NCBI GenBank assembly: GCA_015486895.1
Contig: WFQT01000359.1
Coordinates: 1 to 15,732 of the forward strand
Length of the DNA stretch: 15,732 bases
Origin: Anaerolineae bacterium
GTDB taxonomy: Bacteria > Chloroflexota > Anaerolineae > JAADDB01
Direction: 5' to 3'
A program made the translations under genes and the position numbers. The first letter of the stretch is position 1; every line of letters starts with the position of its first letter. The notes beneath the pieces are model-generated. The model saw only the letters and a program-made list of their open reading frames with translations, did not search any database and was not told the origin of the DNA. This document shows, in pieces, positions 12,168-15,732 of the stretch.

Positions 12168-14989
12168 CGAACGTTCTCAATCCTCGGTGTCTCCACTATC
12201 GCCCCACTTTTGTCAATCTGCGTGGCTACATCCCAGGTACAACTACACTGGCCGGCATCGCCGGCGACCTGGGCCCGATAGGTGGCAATGAGGGTAGTGC
12301 CGTTGTCACCGAAAGTGACCCGATCGATCCCTAAACCGGAGGGAGCTGTTGTCCCCCAGCCGGCGAACCCTGTCCAGTGAATGCTCTCTCCACCACGAGA
12401 CTGCCCCAGCCCGGCGTCACGTTGACCGTGAAAGCCAAAATAGCGGCTGCTGCTGGCATAAGAGAGCCCAGATAGCTGGTAGTCTTCACCCTTCGCGCCG
12501 TTGTAACTGCTCCAACTCACGCTACCTCGTGCTTTCTCGTGGCTCCAACAAGCGTTAACGTTGCTGCCGGGCGTCAGCGTGGCTTCCACTTCCCACTGGA
12601 CACGGGCCAGAAGAGGGGATTGTGAAGTCGTCAGGGCGCCCAAGGCGTAACGATTGTTGGCTAACCAAGGAAACGGCAGGTCGCTCGATCCCTGGTAGCG
12701 GATTCGCATGCCCTGGCAGCCGCATTGCGTCACTCGTTGCCATGATCGGGCACTAACATCCAGGGTGTAAGTCTCTTCCCCAACCAAGTGAGTTGCGTCT
12801 TCTAACTGTAGCCGCACCACGTAAGGACCGGAGCTTGCATAGCTGTGCGTTACCGTGATCCCTTCCCCCGTTGTGCCATCGCCAAAGTACCAACGATAGG
12901 CAATGATCTCGTTATCCAGGTCAAAGCTACTAGCGGCAGAGAGGGTAACGTTTTGCCCTAACCAGCTCGTTACCGTCGCTACCGGGTGGGGCAGTTTTTC
13001 CACTGCCAATGAGACGTAGTAACTGCTCTGTTGGCCACCATTATCCACCAGCCAGAGGCGAACGGGATAGATGCCGGGGGGTAAGGCAGTGGTCGACCAG
13101 GAAACTTGCCAGGCGTTGGGAGCCGGCCGATCCCCGGCGGTAACACCGTCACCAATAAGAACCCAGTGATCCCCTTGCCAGTACTGGAAGAGGGCCTGTT
13201 GGATATCTCGCTCGTTCCCGGTATCCCAGCCAAGCAAGCGGACTTCTCCCCACACCGCCGGGCCGTTTTCCGCGCCCTCCCAGGTCAACTGTGGCCGGGG
13301 CGGGCCGTCCGCGTGTACCGGCTTACTGATCTCGTCTTCGCCGCCAGGGCCGGTGACGTGCAAGGTAAAAGTGCGCCAGCCACCATTGGGGCAAACCGGC
13401 TGCGGGTTGGCTACCGTCGTTTCGCCATGACAATCGGCGAAATCCCAGCGGTACTGCAAAGGACTACGGCCACTGCTATTATTATACAGTTTAATAGGCT
13501 CACCCGGCTTTGCTGCCTTCGGCACGATGAAAGCAGCAATGGTACGACCGTCTCCTTCGTTCAGGATCAGGGGGAAATAACGTCGCTCACCCTCCACCTC
13601 CAATGTTACGGGGACAGAGTCAGCCATGGTTGCATCCGCGGCCCAAGCCCCGCGCACCGTCAGTGTCACCGGTACTTGTAGGGATTGGTGTGCTGGCGGT
13701 GAGAGGGTCAACCTAAACTCAGCAGAGTGCCGGGCCAGCAAAGGAATGATGTCATCGCCAACAAAGCTGCTTTGCCATCCTTCCGGTGCTTCTACTTTCA
13801 TGTTGACAGCGCCGGTAGTGTTACCTACATTCACCACAACGCCGCGCCAGGCTGTCGTTTTTCCAACCTGTAAATCTGGCATCTCCGTGAACCAGATTAT
13901 AGGCCGCACGGTAGAGCTTCCCTCCTGCAAGGTTGCCTGCGGTGCCGAGAGGCTATCCCAAGTTGCGGATGGATCTAAGACGCGCCGGTCGCTGTCTGCC
14001 TGGATAGTGATGCTGCCGCCCAAGCTGTGCAGCGGGGCAAAACGGTGACTATTGCCTTGCAAATCCAGCATGGCCTGGCTACGACCACTTATCCAGAGAC
14101 CATCGGTGCCGGCAGTCAGCCCACCTTCCGGCAGGTTCTCCAGGTTGAAGACGCCATTAAAGCCGACCGCCAGGGAGATTTGTTGGCCGAAAGTGTAGCT
14201 ATTACTACCGGCCACCGTTCCTGACGCCACGATAGCTACTTTACCCCGGCTGTTATTGGCCCGTTGTCGTCCGCCGCCGACGCGCCCGTGGCACAAAATA
14301 ACAGTCTTAGCGCTTAAGATCACGGGGCCGCCGCGGCCAGCCTGGCTGTCACCACCATAGATGAGACCGCGATTCAGCACCTCGCCATCATTGCTATGTA
14401 GCCAGACAGCGCCTCCGGGGCTCCCTCCCATCCCCCCGCCAGCGGTGATGATGCCTCCGTTGAATACAAGCCCGTCCTCAGCAGACAGCTCGATAGATGG
14501 ACCAACACCGCTATCATTGTACACCGCAATAATGCCGGCATTATAAACCCGGCCCCCGGCAACTTGCAGGATAATAGGGACATTCTGCCCCCGGATAGTG
14601 CCGTAGTTGAGAATATCTCCGCTAACCTGAAGGTGCAATTGGTGGCATCCTGGGGCATTGCCCAACGTGGCACTGCTTTGCACCGTCAATTGCTGTATCT
14701 GTTGGCCGCTGTCACCGCCTATTTGTACTGTGATGTCGGTAGGGATGAGGACATTGCTGTCCGGACCAGGAATAGTCACTCCTGGTTGCGAAGTGCCGCT
14801 ATTACCCCAAGTCGCCGGAGAATTCCAAAGCCCACTTTGTTGAGCTGTGAACTGTGTGCTTGCTCTGGCTCGATCCAGTGTAGGCAAAAGGAAAAGTAGC
14901 ACCAGAAGTAATAAACTGGGCCAGAGAATAGATTGGGTTTTTGTGGACATATGCTTTGTGTGGCGACCGTGGTTTTCAATGAAAGTCAC
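12155..14989 (-). CDS. Large secreted protein with beta-helix-like, NEW3-like and PKD domains
   Basis: A 944-residue exported protein. A long n-region precedes a hydrophobic core (about 21-36) and a likely signal peptidase site ARA/S near residue 43. Residues about 44-105 (SPATWG... then IPGPDSNVLIPTDITVQIGG) resemble the G8-like start of parallel beta-helix surface proteins. Glycine-rich strands continue to about 330. A NEW3/CARDB-like domain with VVNVGNTTG and APEGWQ lies near 375-470. At least two PKD-like domains follow, the clearer one with FDLDNEIIAYRWYFGDGTTGEG. The C-terminal ~190 residues contain cysteines (CGCQG, CSC) and no sortase motif or membrane anchor. The start is GTG at 14987-14989, set by a perfect AAAGGAGG (14997-15004) 7 nt upstream. 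Surface or extracellular adhesion or polysaccharide binding is inference. Confidence 0.85.
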   Translation of the reverse strand: MTFIENHGRHTKHMSTKTQSILWPSLLLLVLLFLLPTLDRARASTQFTAQQSGLWNSPATWGNSGTSQPGVTIPGPDSNVLIPTDITVQIGGDSGQQIQQLTVQSSATLGNAPGCHQLHLQVSGDILNYGTIRGQNVPIILQVAGGRVYNAGIIAVYNDSGVGPSIELSAEDGLVFNGGIITAGGGMGGSPGGAVWLHSNDGEVLNRGLIYGGDSQAGRGGPVILSAKTVILCHGRVGGGRQRANNSRGKVAIVASGTVAGSNSYTFGQQISLAVGFNGVFNLENLPEGGLTAGTDGLWISGRSQAMLDLQGNSHRFAPLHSLGGSITIQADSDRRVLDPSATWDSLSAPQATLQEGSSTVRPIIWFTEMPDLQVGKTTAWRGVVVNVGNTTGAVNMKVEAPEGWQSSFVGDDIIPLLARHSAEFRLTLSPPAHQSLQVPVTLTVRGAWAADATMADSVPVTLEVEGERRYFPLILNEGDGRTIAAFIVPKAAKPGEPIKLYNNSSGRSPLQYRWDFADCHGETTVANPQPVCPNGGWRTFTLHVTGPGGEDEISKPVHADGPPRPQLTWEGAENGPAVWGEVRLLGWDTGNERDIQQALFQYWQGDHWVLIGDGVTAGDRPAPNAWQVSWSTTALPPGIYPVRLWLVDNGGQQSSYYVSLAVEKLPHPVATVTSWLGQNVTLSAASSFDLDNEIIAYRWYFGDGTTGEGITVTHSYASSGPYVVRLQLEDATHLVGEETYTLDVSARSWQRVTQCGCQGMRIRYQGSSDLPFPWLANNRYALGALTTSQSPLLARVQWEVEATLTPGSNVNACWSHEKARGSVSWSSYNGAKGEDYQLSGLSYASSSRYFGFHGQRDAGLGQSRGGESIHWTGFAGWGTTAPSGLGIDRVTFGDNGTTLIATYRAQVAGDAGQCSCTWDVATQIDKSGAIVETPRIENVRCTP

Positions 14990-15094
14990 GCCGAGCCCTC
15001 CTTTGCGCTATAATCACGCTTCTAACGAGCGCGCGCACTATAGGCTGGGGGTTGTTCTCCAAGATATCCAAAGAGATCCCGGATGTTTGCTAAA
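14990..15094. other. Short gap between manC and the PKD gene
   Basis: About 105 bases. On the minus strand it holds AAAGGAGG (14997-15004), the ribosome-binding site for the PKD gene. I see no convincing promoter pair and no intrinsic terminator for manC, so read-through from manC into the PKD gene is possible. Confidence 0.45.
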
Positions 15095-15732
15095 TCACAG
15101 GAATTCCGGCCGGTGCGCTTTCTCCAGCCGTTGAACCACTTCGCGCACCCGCTGTGCTTCCCCTCTAGGCATAACCAATAAAGCGTCTGTGGTATCAACA
15201 ATGACCAAATCATGTACGCCCACCGTAGCAATGAGCCGTTCCGGGATATCACTGTAAACGAAGCTACCGGCAGTGTCGAGACCAAAATGCTGTGCTTGCA
15301 CGATGTTACCCTGATCGTCCTTAGGCAAAGCGTCGTACAAAGTTGCCCAACTACCTATATCGCTCCAGCCGATGTTCACGGGGATAACCACCACGTCCTG
15401 GGCGTGTTCCATGATCCCGAAATCGATGGACTGTTTTTCAATGTCCAGCCAGACCCGGTGGAAAATCTCTTCCTCGTCCGGCGTGTCAAAGGCTGAGGCA
15501 ATCTCCTGCAATTGACGGTACAACTCTGGCATCTGCCGCTGAAATTCCTGCAAAACGCGCCCTATTTTCCAAATGAACATGCCGCTGTTCCAAGCGTATT
15601 TGCCGCTTTGCACGAACTGACGGGCCATCTCAGCATTCGGCTTCTCGGTGAAGCGCACAACTCGTTCCGCCTGAAAGTCATCCCACTCGCCCAACGGCTC
15701 CCCGCGCTCGATATAGCCAAATCCAACCTCCG
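15095..15732 (-). CDS. manC: Mannose-1-phosphate guanylyltransferase, C-terminal part (cut by window edge)
   Basis: About 212 residues of an enzyme that makes GDP-mannose from mannose-1-phosphate and GTP in the cytosol, supplying mannose for glycans. The frame runs open to the window edge (EVGFGYIERGEPLG...), so the N-terminal nucleotide-binding part lies outside. Recognisable motifs are FTEKP, the WNSGMFIWKIGRVL segment and NIGWSDIGSWATLYD, all characteristic of the ManC/GMP family. The last ~75 residues form the usual left-handed beta-helix-like end (IATVGVHDLVIVDTTDALLVMPRGEAQRV). No type II isomerase domain follows, so it is the short form. It lies upstream of, and in the same direction as, the PKD and DUF2142-type genes. 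Confidence 0.92.
   Translation of the reverse strand, partial: EVGFGYIERGEPLGEWDDFQAERVVRFTEKPNAEMARQFVQSGKYAWNSGMFIWKIGRVLQEFQRQMPELYRQLQEIASAFDTPDEEEIFHRVWLDIEKQSIDFGIMEHAQDVVVIPVNIGWSDIGSWATLYDALPKDDQGNIVQAQHFGLDTAGSFVYSDIPERLIATVGVHDLVIVDTTDALLVMPRGEAQRVREVVQRLEKAHRPEFL

Noticed and set aside
13106..13681. 191-residue plus-strand open frame opposite the PKD gene
   Set aside because: A shadow of a strongly supported minus-strand coding region; no ribosome-binding site and no family motif.
15009..15014. TATAAT on the plus strand near 15009
   Set aside because: No -35 element at suitable spacing and no plus-strand gene downstream in the window.
1..15732. tRNA, rRNA, CRISPR or intact mobile element anywhere in the window
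   Set aside because: Reading both strands I saw no cloverleaf with a T-arm, no regularly spaced identical repeats with unique spacers, and no transposase or integrase motifs.

Overview
The window looks like chromosomal DNA of a member of the Chloroflexota, probably an Anaerolineae- or Caldilineae-like lineage. The clues are moderate-to-high GC, a compact sigma-A protein, a Ycf45-type R3H ATPase next to tmk and a DarA/YaaQ c-di-AMP receptor, a SpoVS protein, a DUF2142-type membrane protein paired with a large secreted PKD protein, and a QueG with HEAT repeats. This placement is inference from gene content; no rRNA or tRNA gene is visible. I see no CRISPR array, prophage or intact insertion sequence.

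Layout from left to right. A sigma-70 factor (9-983, minus) and a class I SAM methyltransferase with a C-terminal zinc ribbon (1251-2114, minus) open the window. The methyltransferase has a clear promoter, and a near-perfect ParB-binding parS site lies between that promoter and its likely start codon. A 1.2-kb gap (2148-3330) without a credible gene follows. It holds hairpins, a triplicated 9-mer, a degenerate ~31-bp direct repeat and recurrent intergenic 'phrases'. A membrane-anchored SPFH/prohibitin-like protein (3331-4404, plus) is next, then a 470-bp gap with three hairpins.

The centre is a tight minus-strand operon, read from 8467 down to 4875: an unrecognised protein with GNAT-like features, a Ycf45-type AAA/R3H ATPase, thymidylate kinase (tmk) and the c-di-AMP-binding PII-like protein (darA). 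The first gene most likely starts at a TTG preceded by a perfect Shine-Dalgarno sequence. Facing away from it is spoVS (plus). The 500 bp between the two coding regions is C-rich and G-poor on the plus strand and carries divergent promoters, with a palindrome overlapping the spoVS -35 element.

The right part is a minus-strand set: the 3' end of a mannose-1-phosphate guanylyltransferase gene cut by the window edge, then a 944-residue secreted PKD-domain protein, a DUF2142-type polytopic membrane protein whose start overlaps the PKD gene's end, and queG (epoxyqueuosine reductase). queG converges on spoVS, and the best spoVS terminator hairpin lies inside the last codons of queG.

Functionally the window mixes housekeeping functions (transcription initiation, dTTP synthesis, tRNA queuosine, c-di-AMP sensing) with cell-surface functions (GDP-mannose supply, a DUF2142 membrane protein, a secreted multidomain protein). 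The most interesting points are the parS site embedded in a transcription unit, the unknown first gene of the tmk-darA operon, and the repeat-rich gap next to parS.
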